A stretch of DNA of 49,747 nt from an uncultured Prevotellaceae bacterium. GTDB taxonomy: Bacteria > Bacteroidota > Bacteroidia > Bacteroidales > Bacteroidaceae. Numbering within the stretch: the stretch's first letter is position 1; every line of letters begins with the position of its first letter. Of this stretch, positions 31,225-40,523 are shown one piece after another. The notes beneath the pieces were generated by a model. That model did no database searches, was not told where the DNA came from, and was given only the letters and a program-made list of their open reading frames with translations. The stretch spans positions 72,522 through 122,268 of the forward strand of contig CAMVIM010000009.1 in the NCBI GenBank assembly GCA_947167515.1. Direction: 5' to 3'. The position numbers and the translations under genes are program-made.

Positions 31225-33528
31225 ATGAACGTAATTACAAAGAAGGTTTCGTTGCCTGATGGAAGAGAAATCAGCATCGAAACAGGAAAGCTGGCAAAGC
31301 AAGCGGATGGAGCGGTGATGCTTCGCATGAACGACACCATGCTCCTCGCCACTGTTTGTGCAGCGAAAGATGCAGTACCGGGAACAGATTTTATGCCACT
31401 CCAGGTAGAGTATCGTGAGAAGTATGCGGCTAATGGCCGTTTTCCTGGAGGTTTCACCAAGCGTGAAGGTAAGGCAAGCGATGAGGAAATCCTCACTTGC
31501 CGTCTTGTTGACCGCGCCCTCCGCCCTCTGTTCCCATCGAACTATCACGCAGAGGTTTATGTGAATGTCATTGTCTTTTCTGCCGATGGCAAAGATATGC
31601 CGGATGCTCTGGCTGGTTTTGCTGCTTCCGCAGCACTGGCTTGCTCGGATATTCCTTTCGAAGGTCCTATCTCAGAGGTGCGTGTGGCTCGCATCAATGG
31701 CGAGTTTGTCATCAACCCCACCTTCGAGCAGTTGAAGGAGGCTGATATGGACCTAATGGTTGGTGCCACTGAGGAGAACATCATGATGGTGGAAGGTGAG
31801 ATGAAGGAAGTGCAGGAGAAGGACCTTCTTGAGGCTCTGAAGGCTGCTCATGAGGCTATCAAGCCACAGTGCCGCTTGCAGAAGGAACTGATGAAGGAAC
31901 TTGGCAAGGACGTGAAGCGTGAGTATTGTCATGAGGTGAATGATGATGACTTGAAGGCAGACCTCGCTGCTAAGTGCTACCAGCCTGCTTACGATGTGAC
32001 GAAGCAGGGTCTTGAGAAGCAGGCTCGTACAGAGGCTTTCGAGAAGATTCGTGAAGATTACAAGGAGGCATACGCTGCTGCTCACACTGATTTGAGCGAA
32101 GAGGAATTGGACGAGAAATACACGTTGATTGACCGTTACTACCACGATGTAGAGCGTGATGCCATGCGTCGTTGCATCCTTGATGAGGGTGTGCGTCTTG
32201 ATGGCCGTAAGACCACTGACATCCGTCCTATCTGGTGCGAGGTTTCTCCACTGCCTGGACCTCACGGAAGTGCTATCTTCACTCGTGGTGAAACACAGGC
32301 ATTGGCTTCTGTCACTCTTGGCACGAAGCTCGACGAGAAGTTGGTTGACGGTGCATTGGAGCGTTACTACATGAAGTTCTTGCTCCACTACAACTTCCCT
32401 CCATTCTCTACAGGCGAGGCTAAGGCACAGCGTGGTGTGGGTCGTCGTGAAATCGGTCACGGTCACCTCGCATGGCGTGGCATCAAGGGACAACTTCCAG
32501 ATGATTATCCATACACTGTCCGTGTGGTCAGCGATGTGCTGGAGTCAAACGGCTCTTCATCTATGGCTACCACTTGTGCGGGTACCCTCGCATTGATGGA
32601 TGCAGGTGTGCCCATTAAGAACCCCGTGGCTGGTATCGCTATGGGTCTTATCAAGAACCCAGGCGAGGACAAGTACGCTATTCTTTCTGATATTCTTGGC
32701 GATGAGGACCACCTCGGCGATATGGACTTCAAGACCACTGGTACGAAGAACGGTCTGACAGCTACTCAGATGGACATCAAGTGCGACGGTCTTTCTTACG
32801 AAATTCTTGAAAAGGCACTCATGCAGGCTAAAGCCGGTCGTGAGCACATTATGGGTGAGATGATGAAGACTATTTCTGAGCCTCGTCCTGAACTCAAGCC
32901 ACACGTACCACGCATTGAGCAGATTATCATTCCTAAGGAGTTCATCGGTGCCGTCATTGGTCCTGGTGGTAAGGTTATCCAGCAGATGCAGGAAGACACT
33001 CAGACCGTCATCACCATTGACGAAGAGGACGGTGTGGGCAAGGTGCAGATTTCTGCTCCAGGACGCGATGCCATCGAGGCTGCCATTGCCAAGATTAAGG
33101 CCATCGTTGCCATCCCCGAAGTGGGTGAGGTATATCATGGTACCGTTCGTTCGGTGATGCCTTACGGATGCTTCGTGGAGTTCTTGCCTGGTAAGGACGG
33201 TCTGCTTCACATCAGTGAGATTGACTGGAAGCGTCTCGACACCGTTGAGGAGGCTGGCATCAAGGAAGATGACGAGATTGACGTGAAACTTATCGACATC
33301 GACCAGAAGACGGGTAAGTACAAACTCTCTCGTCGTGCCCTCATTGAGAAACCTGCCGACTACCAGGAGCGTCCACAGCGCGAACGTCGTCCTCGTCCAG
33401 AGCGTGGCGAGCGTCGTCCACGTCCAGAACGCAACGACCGTCAGCCACGTCACAACGAGCCACGCAACGAGGCTCCTGCACAGGAAGGTGGCGACTTCAA
33501 GTCTGCACTTGATGACCTGATTAAGTAA
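31225..33528 (+). CDS. pnp: Polyribonucleotide nucleotidyltransferase (PNPase)
   Basis: 767 residues from the ATG at 31225, which gives the conserved start [20 protein letters not shown]; an in-frame ATG 27 bp upstream is less likely. The trimeric 3'-5' exoribonuclease degrades RNA with phosphate and acts in mRNA turnover. Two RNase PH domains surround the helical middle; the second holds the catalytic region [20 protein letters not shown] and [16 protein letters not shown] domain follows ([20 protein letters not shown]), then S1 ([20 protein letters not shown]). The C-terminus adds ~45 residues rich in Arg/Pro ([18 protein letters not shown]), another charged RNA-binding-type tail. Monocistronic, with a terminator after it. 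Confidence 0.97.
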   Translation: MNVITKKVSLPDGREISIETGKLAKQADGAVMLRMNDTMLLATVCAAKDAVPGTDFMPLQVEYREKYAANGRFPGGFTKREGKASDEEILTCRLVDRALRPLFPSNYHAEVYVNVIVFSADGKDMPDALAGFAASAALACSDIPFEGPISEVRVARINGEFVINPTFEQLKEADMDLMVGATEENIMMVEGEMKEVQEKDLLEALKAAHEAIKPQCRLQKELMKELGKDVKREYCHEVNDDDLKADLAAKCYQPAYDVTKQGLEKQARTEAFEKIREDYKEAYAAAHTDLSEEELDEKYTLIDRYYHDVERDAMRRCILDEGVRLDGRKTTDIRPIWCEVSPLPGPHGSAIFTRGETQALASVTLGTKLDEKLVDGALERYYMKFLLHYNFPPFSTGEAKAQRGVGRREIGHGHLAWRGIKGQLPDDYPYTVRVVSDVLESNGSSSMATTCAGTLALMDAGVPIKNPVAGIAMGLIKNPGEDKYAILSDILGDEDHLGDMDFKTTGTKNGLTATQMDIKCDGLSYEILEKALMQAKAGREHIMGEMMKTISEPRPELKPHVPRIEQIIIPKEFIGAVIGPGGKVIQQMQEDTQTVITIDEEDGVGKVQISAPGRDAIEAAIAKIKAIVAIPEVGEVYHGTVRSVMPYGCFVEFLPGKDGLLHISEIDWKRLDTVEEAGIKEDDEIDVKLIDIDQKTGKYKLSRRALIEKPADYQERPQRERRPRPERGERRPRPERNDRQPRHNEPRNEAPAQEGGDFKSALDDLIK

Positions 33529-33550
33529 TAACCCCACATATCATTAAGAA

Positions 33551-33590
33551 AAGTCGGAAGGCCACTTCATGTGACCCTCCGACTTTTTTT
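33551..33590. terminator. Terminator between pnp and the unusual cluster
   Basis: AAGTCGGAAGGCC and GACCCTCCGACTT pair imperfectly around CACTTCATGTG, itself a small self-complementary segment, followed by eight T residues on the plus strand. T-rich sequence follows on the minus strand too, so it can end both convergent transcripts. Confidence 0.82.
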
Positions 33591-33600
33591 TGTAATTGCT

Positions 33601-36537
33601 TTATGTGTTCATCACACTTCTGAGGGCGTTTGCTGCTTCTGAGAAGGCATCGACGTAGGTGCCGTCTGCTACAGGGTTGATGCCAAACTCTGCCCCTATC
33701 TCCTGCGATTGTGATGAGTTCTTTGTGGCGAGTTGCTCACTCAGCTTTCCTAATTTTCCTAAGGCTCGCATCGTGTCGCCACGCTCCTGCATCACTTTCA
33801 CGGCCTCCTTGATGTTGCCTTTCTCCAATAGGTCGAGTTTCTTGATTTGCAGGTCATTGATTTTCTTGATGAGTGGAGCCGCATCAGCGTCCTTCTTCAC
33901 CTTGCTGAGGGCACCCACGCCCTTGCCGATGCCGTAGTAAATGGCTTTCTGTACACCAGCCTGACCCGCCTCTTTGGCGATGTCCGTCATGTCGCCACCC
34001 TTAATGTAGGCATTCAAGGCACCCTTTGCCGCTTCACCACCTACCACAGCCGTCATCTCGCCCCAGCCACCTAACGACTTCGAGAATCTGCCTGCCTCGT
34101 TCTGCAACACGCCAAAGAGTCCTTCTGTCACTCCCTGCCATGCGGCGGTTTTCATGGCTTGTTCGTCACCCTTGTTATAGACATGTGCTTCAGCCACACG
34201 TTTCAAAGGAGCTTTTGCAAGGGTGTAGGCGTTCTTGAGAGCTTTGGCACCAGGACCTCCTATTTCGCCCATTACATTGATGGCAACGTCGCAGCCCTTG
34301 TCAATCGCCCATGTCACTCCTGTGATAGCCGTCCACACAGCCGCCGTGTTTTTGTCCTTTCGAGCCACTTCCTCCAAGGCTGCCTGCTTCTCTTTCATCT
34401 TCTCCATGATTGTTGCCTTGTCGGTTGTGCCAAACTCTTCCTCCAGTTTCCGCATCCGTTCCTTCTTCGCTTCTTCTGCCAGATACTGTTGCTTCCACTC
34501 CGTATGGCGTCTACTCGTTTCAGTCACACCCGTCTTTCGTTCACGCTCCCATTGTGCCTCGTTCTGCGCACGTTGTTCCTTCAGCCATTGTTGTGCTTGC
34601 TGCCGGTCCAGTTCTTTCAGACGCTCTGTTTCAGGGTCAACTGCAGGGGGGATGTCGCCTCCACCACCTATAGGCATACCTCCGCCAACGCCGCCCACCA
34701 GCGATGCCAACAAGATGCCAATCAAACTGATGACCACACTTTCCGTGGCTGTTGTATGCTCCCCCAATATTTCATTATCGCCATTAAGCCAACCAAGCAA
34801 CTTGTCTATCACACCAATGGTTTCTTCCTCTGTGCCACCACCTGTAATAGCGATGCTGTCGTTGCCCAGCGTCTCTTTGATGCCTTCCATCACGCTATCT
34901 TTCTGTTCCTCCAGTTCCTTCTCACCGCCAAGTTCTTCGTCTTCCTCATAGACCTTTTCCTCATGACGAACCACAATGTCAATCATCTGTTCGTATTTGG
35001 CAACCATCTCTTTCATCTTTGTCTCAGCCTGTTTCTGGATTCCGGGCATTTTATGCCGATACTCATGAAACCCTATTCCATAGCTAAGGCATGACAGTAT
35101 CAGCACAGCATAGCTTTCGCCCATTTCTTCCTTTAGGTTGGCTGGTTCGAACTTCCCCGAGTGTTTCAAGCAATCTTTAGCACCTTGTATATAGTTGTCC
35201 GTCGCCACTGGAAAGTTTGTCAGGAAGACATAGATACAATCCCATACATCAAAACCATATTGTTCTAAAACTTCCGTTTGGAACGTGTGCTTCCTTCTAA
35301 TCCGCATGGCTGGAAAACCTTTGAAGTTAAATTCTTCCGTCTCCAATGTATAGATGTTTCTTGCCTGTGCTCCCGCAATAACATCTTTCTCCCAATATTT
35401 TTCTATGACAGGAATGCCATATCTCTTCAGTTGGCTGATGCTGCCCAAAGGGGGATTGCTCGTTCCTTCTTCCCATAGAGAATTTCCTGTGCTCCAGCCG
35501 ATGCATGATTTCGGGATGTGTTGCCACAAATCCCAAATCCCCATTTGGACATACCATTCATAATGTCGTCGCCGATTATCATCCGTTCTCAATTCTTCCC
35601 CCAAAAGGAATCCATATTGCCCACGTCTTGTTTGATGTATAGTCTTATAGCTATTTACCCCTACAGTATTGCCACTTTTGTTAATGTATGGCACATGGTT
35701 CAGCTCTAGCATATAGCGGTCTTCTCGCAGGAGCACATCTTTCATTTCGTACTCTTCGATTCTTTTGCGGTGGTATTGTTTGATGACACTTTCCATCTTG
35801 TAAGTGTCAAAGCTATGCTCATCTGCTTCAGAAGATTCTTTCACTTCGGGAGGCGGCAGAATTTCTCCCCTGATACGTTCCAATGGGCTGATGGTTTCCA
35901 CGTAGTAATAATCCCCTCCTTCTTTGAATGGTGGAAAACCTCTGCGTCGGCTCTTTCCGTTATCACTATCACCGTTCTTCTCTTCAGAAGCCTCTTTTCC
36001 ACTTCCTCCTCTCATATAATGCAGCACATCCCAAGCGAATCCTTTTGTATAGCCCTCTCCATATCCAATGGCTGTGACGAGCCAGAACTCGGCTTGGGCA
36101 TCGTCTTGGTAGGTGAAAGTGTAGGAGATTTCACCGGATTGTTGGCTCACCACATCAAGGGCTTCCACCCAGTTCCTGCCTTTTGTCTTGGTGGAGGTCA
36201 GGGTGCGGTCGCCTTTCCCCACCACTTTCTTGTAGAGTGCTTCGCCCGTCTCTTTGGGTCTTTGGAAAAAGATGGCAGCATACAACCTCGGACTTTCCCC
36301 ATCAGGCCACAGGGCTTGGATGTACTCAGCCTGTTCCCCTGCTGTCAGCCCCACCTTGATGGGGCCTTTTACGATGGTCTCAGGCAACTGGCAGCGCACC
36401 ACGTCGCCCATGTTGTTCTCCACCACGGAGGGCACCACGTGTTCCCTCTCCGTCTGTTTCCATGTGCTCTGTGCCTGTGCCGTGATGCCAGCCCATGCCA
36501 ACATCAGAGCCACGAGTATTGTTGCAAGCTTTTTCAT
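33601..36537 (-). CDS. 978-aa secreted, membrane-inserted coiled-coil protein of unknown function
   Basis: Largest protein of the unusual cluster and its last gene. Signal peptide at 1-22 (MKKLATILVALMLAWAGITA). Residues ~25-175 form a beta-rich domain; ~180-215 are charged and disordered. Residues ~250-490 form a Trp/Tyr-rich domain (WYVQMGIWDLWQHIPKSCIG; WDCIYVFLTNFPVATDNYIQ). A Glu-rich stretch is followed by one hydrophobic, Gly-rich segment (~607-640, VVISLIGILLASLVGGVGGG). A long charged helix (~645-745) follows, then an Ala/Gly-rich region (DVAINVMGEIGGPGAKALKN; AAKGALNAYIKGGDMTDIAK) recalling cores of polymorphic-toxin or tape-measure-like proteins, and a final coiled coil. No catalytic motif is recognised. 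It lies 16 bp after the 121-aa gene, so it is co-transcribed. Confidence 0.75.
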   Translation of the reverse strand: MKKLATILVALMLAWAGITAQAQSTWKQTEREHVVPSVVENNMGDVVRCQLPETIVKGPIKVGLTAGEQAEYIQALWPDGESPRLYAAIFFQRPKETGEALYKKVVGKGDRTLTSTKTKGRNWVEALDVVSQQSGEISYTFTYQDDAQAEFWLVTAIGYGEGYTKGFAWDVLHYMRGGSGKEASEEKNGDSDNGKSRRRGFPPFKEGGDYYYVETISPLERIRGEILPPPEVKESSEADEHSFDTYKMESVIKQYHRKRIEEYEMKDVLLREDRYMLELNHVPYINKSGNTVGVNSYKTIHQTRRGQYGFLLGEELRTDDNRRRHYEWYVQMGIWDLWQHIPKSCIGWSTGNSLWEEGTSNPPLGSISQLKRYGIPVIEKYWEKDVIAGAQARNIYTLETEEFNFKGFPAMRIRRKHTFQTEVLEQYGFDVWDCIYVFLTNFPVATDNYIQGAKDCLKHSGKFEPANLKEEMGESYAVLILSCLSYGIGFHEYRHKMPGIQKQAETKMKEMVAKYEQMIDIVVRHEEKVYEEDEELGGEKELEEQKDSVMEGIKETLGNDSIAITGGGTEEETIGVIDKLLGWLNGDNEILGEHTTATESVVISLIGILLASLVGGVGGGMPIGGGGDIPPAVDPETERLKELDRQQAQQWLKEQRAQNEAQWERERKTGVTETSRRHTEWKQQYLAEEAKKERMRKLEEEFGTTDKATIMEKMKEKQAALEEVARKDKNTAAVWTAITGVTWAIDKGCDVAINVMGEIGGPGAKALKNAYTLAKAPLKRVAEAHVYNKGDEQAMKTAAWQGVTEGLFGVLQNEAGRFSKSLGGWGEMTAVVGGEAAKGALNAYIKGGDMTDIAKEAGQAGVQKAIYYGIGKGVGALSKVKKDADAAPLIKKINDLQIKKLDLLEKGNIKEAVKVMQERGDTMRALGKLGKLSEQLATKNSSQSQEIGAEFGINPVADGTYVDAFSEAANALRSVMNT

Positions 36538-36553
36538 ACCTCCTCCATTCGTT

Positions 36554-36919
36554 TCATTCGTTTGATTCGTTGTTCAGTTTCTCCACCACCTCGTTCAGTA
36601 GTCGGTCACGCTCCTCGCCTGGTTCCATGGGAATGTAGCGCCACTCTACGTTGTACTCCTTGCCTGTGGGACAGAAGCCGATGGCTCCTTCGTGGCTCAC
36701 GATGTAGAAGGTTCCGTCGATAGGTGGGTGCTGGTCGTCGCCCTGCTTGGCAAGGTCGAAGAGGTTGAAGTAGGTGATGGGGGCGTTGGTGGCTACGTCT
36801 CGCCACACCATGCAGCGTTGCATGGCAATGAAGAGGGCTTGTAGCCTACGAGGGTAGTGCCCTGTGAAGAAGGCTTTCATTGCCTCTTCTCTCGATTGAT
36901 TCTGGTCTTCTGTCTCCAT
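36554..36919 (-). CDS. Small soluble protein with VW/EGAIG domain (cluster gene A)
   Basis: 121 residues, no signal peptide or membrane segment, so cytosolic. Residues 21-97 are clearly homologous to residues 17-92 of the next protein upstream (36947-37405). Both start HY and share a helical part with AM-x-x-C-x-VW, then FN-x-x-DL, then FY-x-VS-x-EGAIG-x-x-P and W-x-x-IP. It lacks the zinc ribbon that its paralogue has. I do not recognise the family. It is 16 bp upstream of the 978-aa gene and 27 bp downstream of its paralogue. Confidence 0.75.
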   Translation of the reverse strand: METEDQNQSREEAMKAFFTGHYPRRLQALFIAMQRCMVWRDVATNAPITYFNLFDLAKQGDDQHPPIDGTFYIVSHEGAIGFCPTGKEYNVEWRYIPMEPGEERDRLLNEVVEKLNNESNE

Positions 36920-36946
36920 ACTTCCTATATCCGTTTCATCCGTGGT

Positions 36947-37405
36947 TCAAATAGTTCCTTCAATCTTTGTGCCGCAATGGATGCAGAACTTGTTGCTAGG
37001 AACGAGGGGCTTGCCGCAGTTCATGCAGAAGAGCATGGTTGGTGCCGTTGGGGTAGGGGTTACAGGAGGCGGTGGGGGTGTAGGAGGTGTGAGCGGTTGG
37101 ACATCTCTTTCAGCCTCCTCTTCTTCGGTCGGGATGAGTAGCCATTGGGTCATGTATTCGAAGCCAGGGCTTTTGCCGATGGCTCCCTCGCAGCTCACCA
37201 TGTAGAACTCATGTTCGCCCAGTGGGCGCTCCTTGTCGTGAGCCAAGGCAAACTCATAGAGGTCTTCTATGTTGAAGCGGGTGCTACCGTCCATCGTCTG
37301 CCATACGAGGCAATACTCCATAGCCTCAGCCAGTGCCGACGTGAGCGAGCGATAGTGATTGGGGTGCAGGTCAAGTGTCTGTCCGTTGTTCTGTTCCGTG
37401 CTCAT
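36947..37405 (-). CDS. Small soluble protein with VW/EGAIG domain and C-terminal zinc ribbon (cluster gene B)
   Basis: 152 residues, cytosolic. Residues 17-92 are the same domain as in gene A (AMEYCLVW; FYMVSCEGAIG; QWLLIP). A Pro/Thr-rich linker (~104-123) leads to a zinc ribbon: CMNC (127-130) and CIHC (141-144), spaced CxxCG-x10-CxxCG, as in the N-terminal ribbons of the membrane proteins encoded at 38054 and 39200. The start codon overlaps the end of the next upstream gene by 4 bp (37402-37405), which implies translational coupling. The ribbon is shared between a soluble and two membrane proteins of one operon, so it probably mediates a common interaction. Confidence 0.8.
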   Translation of the reverse strand: MSTEQNNGQTLDLHPNHYRSLTSALAEAMEYCLVWQTMDGSTRFNIEDLYEFALAHDKERPLGEHEFYMVSCEGAIGKSPGFEYMTQWLLIPTEEEEAERDVQPLTPPTPPPPPVTPTPTAPTMLFCMNCGKPLVPSNKFCIHCGTKIEGTI

Positions 37406-38034
37406 TCTTTTTCCTCCTCCTCGTCCTCGTCAGTTGGAAGACGGAAGTCCTCCACTGAGCCGTCCATGTTGACCAGCACACGTTCGCCACGCTTGTAGGC
37501 AAACATGAAGCCCTCGTCGCTCGCGTCCTGCGAGTTGGTCAGGTGGTAGATGCTACATCCGCAGGGAGCCATCTTGTAGAGCTTCACCTCGCTGCCGTCT
37601 TGGGCGGTAAGCGTCATGACGCCGATGCTCTCACCATCCTTGAAATACATATAGTTGAACCTGATGTTGCGACCCTTCGCGCGGTTGGTATAGATTCTCA
37701 CCTCTTGAGGCCGCTCGTCGTAAGCCACCGAGGGGAAGCCCTTTTCCTCGGCCAGCTCAGACACGGGCTGACCCTTATAGGTGGCATTGAGGGCAGCGTC
37801 GTAGTCGGTGTCGCTGTCATACATCCATGTGTCCCACAGTTCCTGCAGGTCGGTATTGTTCTTCTGCATGTAGTTGTAGCCCATCCAGCAGCCGATGCCG
37901 ATGGCTATCGCCAAGACCACTAAGATGGCACATCCGCATCCCAGACAGGTCTTGCCGAAGCAGCCGCTGCTGGGTTGCTGTGGGGGAGGGGGAACAGAGC
38001 CTGGATATGCTCCGTATTGCTGATTGTAAGGCAT
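37402..38034 (-). CDS. Single-pass membrane protein with CGCSIY domain (cluster gene C)
   Basis: 210 residues. The N-terminus is Pro/Gln-rich (PPPPQQP) without a zinc ribbon. A Cys/Gly-rich junction (GKTCLGCGCA) enters a membrane helix (~36-51, ILVVLAIAIGIGCWMG). The rest, probably extracytoplasmic, ends in a domain shared with the proteins at 38054 and 39200: SELAEEKGFPSVAY, a middle strand region, then [10 protein letters not shown] (158-167) and FMFAYKRGERVLVN. The tail is acidic. The absence of a signal peptidase site suggests an N-in orientation. The conserved Cys pair in CGC may form a disulfide or bind metal. Function unknown. Confidence 0.78.
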   Translation of the reverse strand: MPYNQQYGAYPGSVPPPPQQPSSGCFGKTCLGCGCAILVVLAIAIGIGCWMGYNYMQKNNTDLQELWDTWMYDSDTDYDAALNATYKGQPVSELAEEKGFPSVAYDERPQEVRIYTNRAKGRNIRFNYMYFKDGESIGVMTLTAQDGSEVKLYKMAPCGCSIYHLTNSQDASDEGFMFAYKRGERVLVNMDGSVEDFRLPTDEDEEEEKE

Positions 38035-38053
38035 AAGAATTAGAGATTAAGGG

Positions 38054-39172
38054 TTATTTCATGTTGATTTCTTTCATGCTGCCCTTCTGTCCGTAGAGCA
38101 TGCGTTTGCCGCCTTCATAGACGAAAAGGTAGGTGCTGCCGCCACCGCTCTTCGGATTAGCGAGAAGGTAGATGCTGTTGCCGCAGGATTGAAGGTTGTA
38201 CTTGAATTTCTCGCCAGTAAACCAATGGGTGACTTCCACTGTGCCCATTGTGGCGCGACCGCTCTGCTGGCTTATCTTGCACTGCACACCGATTTCGCTG
38301 TCTTTGTCGAGGTAGTACATGTCGTGCTTGGGCAGGGCGTTGTAACTCACTACGGGCACACCCAGTTCTTGAGCCAACTGCTTGGCTTTCTCCTTTTTTC
38401 CTGTAGCGGTATTCTTGGCTTCTTCTACTTTGGCCTTTTCTTCATTTTCGGTTGTCTCCTTCTTGTCCGCCTCTTCTTCTCCTTCAACACCTTCAGTTGT
38501 TTCCATCCCCTCGTTCTTTTCCATTCCTTCCATGATTTCCTTCTCGTCAAAATCCCCTTCTTCTCCATCTCCTTCTTCTTTCTCATCCATTCCTTCATTA
38601 TTGGAGAAATCGCCCGTTGTTCCGTTCTCGTTGTTGGTAGTGGTAGTAAATCCGCCTCCGTTCAGCAACTCTTCCCACTTCATGCCGTTCTTCTGCAGGT
38701 AGGAATAGCCCCACCAACCCAGTCCTCCGAGGGCAAGCACCACAACGAGGGCTATCGCACATCCGATGCCCAGACAGGTCTTGCCTTTACCACCGCCTTT
38801 CCCTGCATTCTCGTTCGTTTGAGGCTTAGGTGCTTGTGGCTTCTCAGTAGAAGGGGAAGGGGGGACCGGTGCCGTTGGTGTCACAGGTGGTTTAGGCACT
38901 ATTGGTGCCACAGGAGGTTCCGGTGCCGTTGGCGTCACAGGTGGTTCCGGTGCCGTTGGCGTCACAGGTGGTTCAGGCACTATTGGTGCCACAGGAGGTT
39001 CCGGTGCCGTTGGTGTCACAGGTGCCACAGGTGGATCGGAGGCCTGTGGTGCCTCTGTCACCACGGGTTCTGTTGTGTCCTCTACTATCTGCAAGGTGAG
39101 GTCGGCGCCGCAGCTGCCGCAAAACCTTGCTCCGTCTGGATTTTCAAATCCGCATTGTCCGCAAAATGCCAT
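38054..39172 (-). CDS. Zinc-ribbon, Pro-repeat, single-pass membrane protein with CGNSIY domain (cluster gene D)
   Basis: 372 residues. The N-terminal zinc ribbon has Cys4, Cys7, Cys18 and Cys21. Residues ~45-106 are tandem Pro-rich repeats ([18 protein letters not shown]) that could span a distance or bind partners. The junction [10 protein letters not shown] and a membrane helix (~138-153) follow, then ~100 residues rich in Glu, Asn, Gly and Met ([18 protein letters not shown]), low complexity. The C-terminal domain (~262-372) is paralogous to that of genes C and [26 protein letters not shown] (330-339), [12 protein letters not shown]. It keeps the first Cys of the CG[CN]SIY motif only. Same operon; the gaps are 19 and 27 bp. 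Confidence 0.8.
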   Translation of the reverse strand: MAFCGQCGFENPDGARFCGSCGADLTLQIVEDTTEPVVTEAPQASDPPVAPVTPTAPEPPVAPIVPEPPVTPTAPEPPVTPTAPEPPVAPIVPKPPVTPTAPVPPSPSTEKPQAPKPQTNENAGKGGGKGKTCLGIGCAIALVVVLALGGLGWWGYSYLQKNGMKWEELLNGGGFTTTTNNENGTTGDFSNNEGMDEKEEGDGEEGDFDEKEIMEGMEKNEGMETTEGVEGEEEADKKETTENEEKAKVEEAKNTATGKKEKAKQLAQELGVPVVSYNALPKHDMYYLDKDSEIGVQCKISQQSGRATMGTVEVTHWFTGEKFKYNLQSCGNSIYLLANPKSGGGSTYLFVYEGGKRMLYGQKGSMKEINMK

Positions 39173-39199
39173 ATTCTGTCTGTTTTTATGTTTTCTTTT

Positions 39200-39862
39200 T
39201 TAATCTTTGGGCAGGAAGAACTCTTCATGAATGCCGCTCTCATCGCTTATGATGATTTCTTTGGCTCCTTCATTCACGAAGAAGTAGCCGCACTCTTCAC
39301 TTTCATCATCAGGGTTGCTCAGGTGGTAGATGCTGCAGCCACATGGCGACACCCACAACTCTTTGGCACTCCCGGATGTAGGAATGATGTTCAGCGTGCC
39401 GATGAAGTCGCCCTCTGTGAAGTTGATGGATGCAAAGCGAATCTTGACGCTCTCGTCGTAGTTCCGATAGACACGCCCCTCCTTGGGCAGTTCACCGTTG
39501 GTCGCGGCAGGGAAACCAAGCTCTCCAGCCAGTTCCCTTACGGACTTCCCATTGTAGGTCTGCGCATCGGGGTCTTGTGCTCCCAGGCGACGTTTTGCTT
39601 CCCATTCCTTTTCTCCCTGCTTAAGCCATTCAATAGTCTCTTCGACCTCCTTGTCCTGTTGCTTCAGGTAGTTGTAGAACCACCAGACTCCACCGCCAAT
39701 CGCAAGCAGAAGCACGATAATTGCCACACCTGCGCAGCCGATGCATCCCTTCTTCATGCCGCTGCCATTCTCCGCAGTTTGAGTGGCGAGATTTGAGCCA
39801 CAGCCCATACAGAACTGTGATCCGTCGGGGTTCTGAGTCCCGCATTTCTTGCAAATAGCCAT
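39200..39862 (-). CDS. Zinc-ribbon single-pass membrane protein with CGCSIY domain (cluster gene E)
   Basis: 220 residues. Zinc ribbon with Cys4, Cys7, Cys18 and Cys21, spaced exactly as in gene D. A Cys/Gly junction (KKGCIGCAG) and a membrane helix (~45-64, [18 protein letters not shown]) follow directly, without the Pro-repeats. A short helix precedes the shared C-terminal domain: [28 protein letters not shown] (174-183), [13 protein letters not shown]. It is closer to gene C in the domain and to gene D in the ribbon, so the three arose by duplication and recombination. The ribbon should lie in the cytosol and the CGCSIY domain outside. Confidence 0.8.
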   Translation of the reverse strand: MAICKKCGTQNPDGSQFCMGCGSNLATQTAENGSGMKKGCIGCAGVAIIVLLLAIGGGVWWFYNYLKQQDKEVEETIEWLKQGEKEWEAKRRLGAQDPDAQTYNGKSVRELAGELGFPAATNGELPKEGRVYRNYDESVKIRFASINFTEGDFIGTLNIIPTSGSAKELWVSPCGCSIYHLSNPDDESEECGYFFVNEGAKEIIISDESGIHEEFFLPKD

Positions 39863-39903
39863 AGTCTTTTAGGTTTGTAGATTGTTTCTTGTCATGTGAG
39901 TTA

Positions 39904-40521
39904 TTACTTGGGCTCATACCGGAACACGTGTGTGCTGCTTTCATGTCCTGAAGTGGTGATGATGCTGTCACCGCTTGGATAGACGTAGAGCAGCGCTGGT
40001 ACCCAACAACGTTTGGCTTGTGTGGCGGGCATGGTGTCGCATGCCAGACTGTCGGTGGCCTCACAATCAGATTCCTTCGTCTCTAACGTGTAGATGGTGT
40101 AAACACTCTTGCCACGCGGCTGCACATAGCCCATTTCGGGCTCTCTGTCCACTGTGGCCCCCATGACAAACTGCCCGTTTATGTCCATCTCCACCATGCC
40201 AATGCTGTAGTCTGCATCATCGGTGGTGCCGAGATTGAAGGTGAGGCTGGAGCCAGTCTCCGCATTCACGTAACGTCCATCACGAGGTTGCGTGTCGATA
40301 TCCGTCAGCGTGAAGGGGATGAGCATCTGTGGCCCTCCAGCGTCATTATATGCCTTGATGGAGTCCATCAGTTGGTCCACGCTCAAATTGGGGTCTTCTG
40401 AATAGTATAATATCTGCCCCAAATAGTTTCTCTGTGCAGTCCCTTCTGGGTCGCATGCTGTCAAGAACAGGGTTGCGACCAACGTTGCCGCTATGGCCTT
40501 CATGAAGTTGTTCTTTTTCAT
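39904..40521 (-). CDS. Lipoprotein with YP-GDS domain (cluster gene F)
   Basis: 205 residues. Lipoprotein signal with lipobox LTAC (Cys23). The mature beta-rich domain (~70-200) is homologous to the N-terminal half of the protein at 41243: PRDGRYVNAE against PRDGVTYRQA, then GKSVYTIYTLE against GKGIFTLYTID, and VYPSGDSIITTSGHESS against VYPGGDSLLISRGNSTD. No catalytic residues are recognised. The start codon is 2 bp from the end of gene G, so these lipoproteins are coupled. Function unknown. Confidence 0.8.
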   Translation of the reverse strand: MKKNNFMKAIAATLVATLFLTACDPEGTAQRNYLGQILYYSEDPNLSVDQLMDSIKAYNDAGGPQMLIPFTLTDIDTQPRDGRYVNAETGSSLTFNLGTTDDADYSIGMVEMDINGQFVMGATVDREPEMGYVQPRGKSVYTIYTLETKESDCEATDSLACDTMPATQAKRCWVPALLYVYPSGDSIITTSGHESSTHVFRYEPK

Positions 40522-40523
40522 AT

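Noticed and set aside
33601-36537. Polymorphic toxin with immunity gene
   Set aside because: No toxin domain or small variable immunity gene is seen; only the Ala/Gly-rich style is similar.
38189-39796. 535-codon plus-strand frame opposite cluster genes D and E
   Set aside because: Shadow of the minus-strand genes, which carry zinc ribbons, membrane helices and a shared domain.
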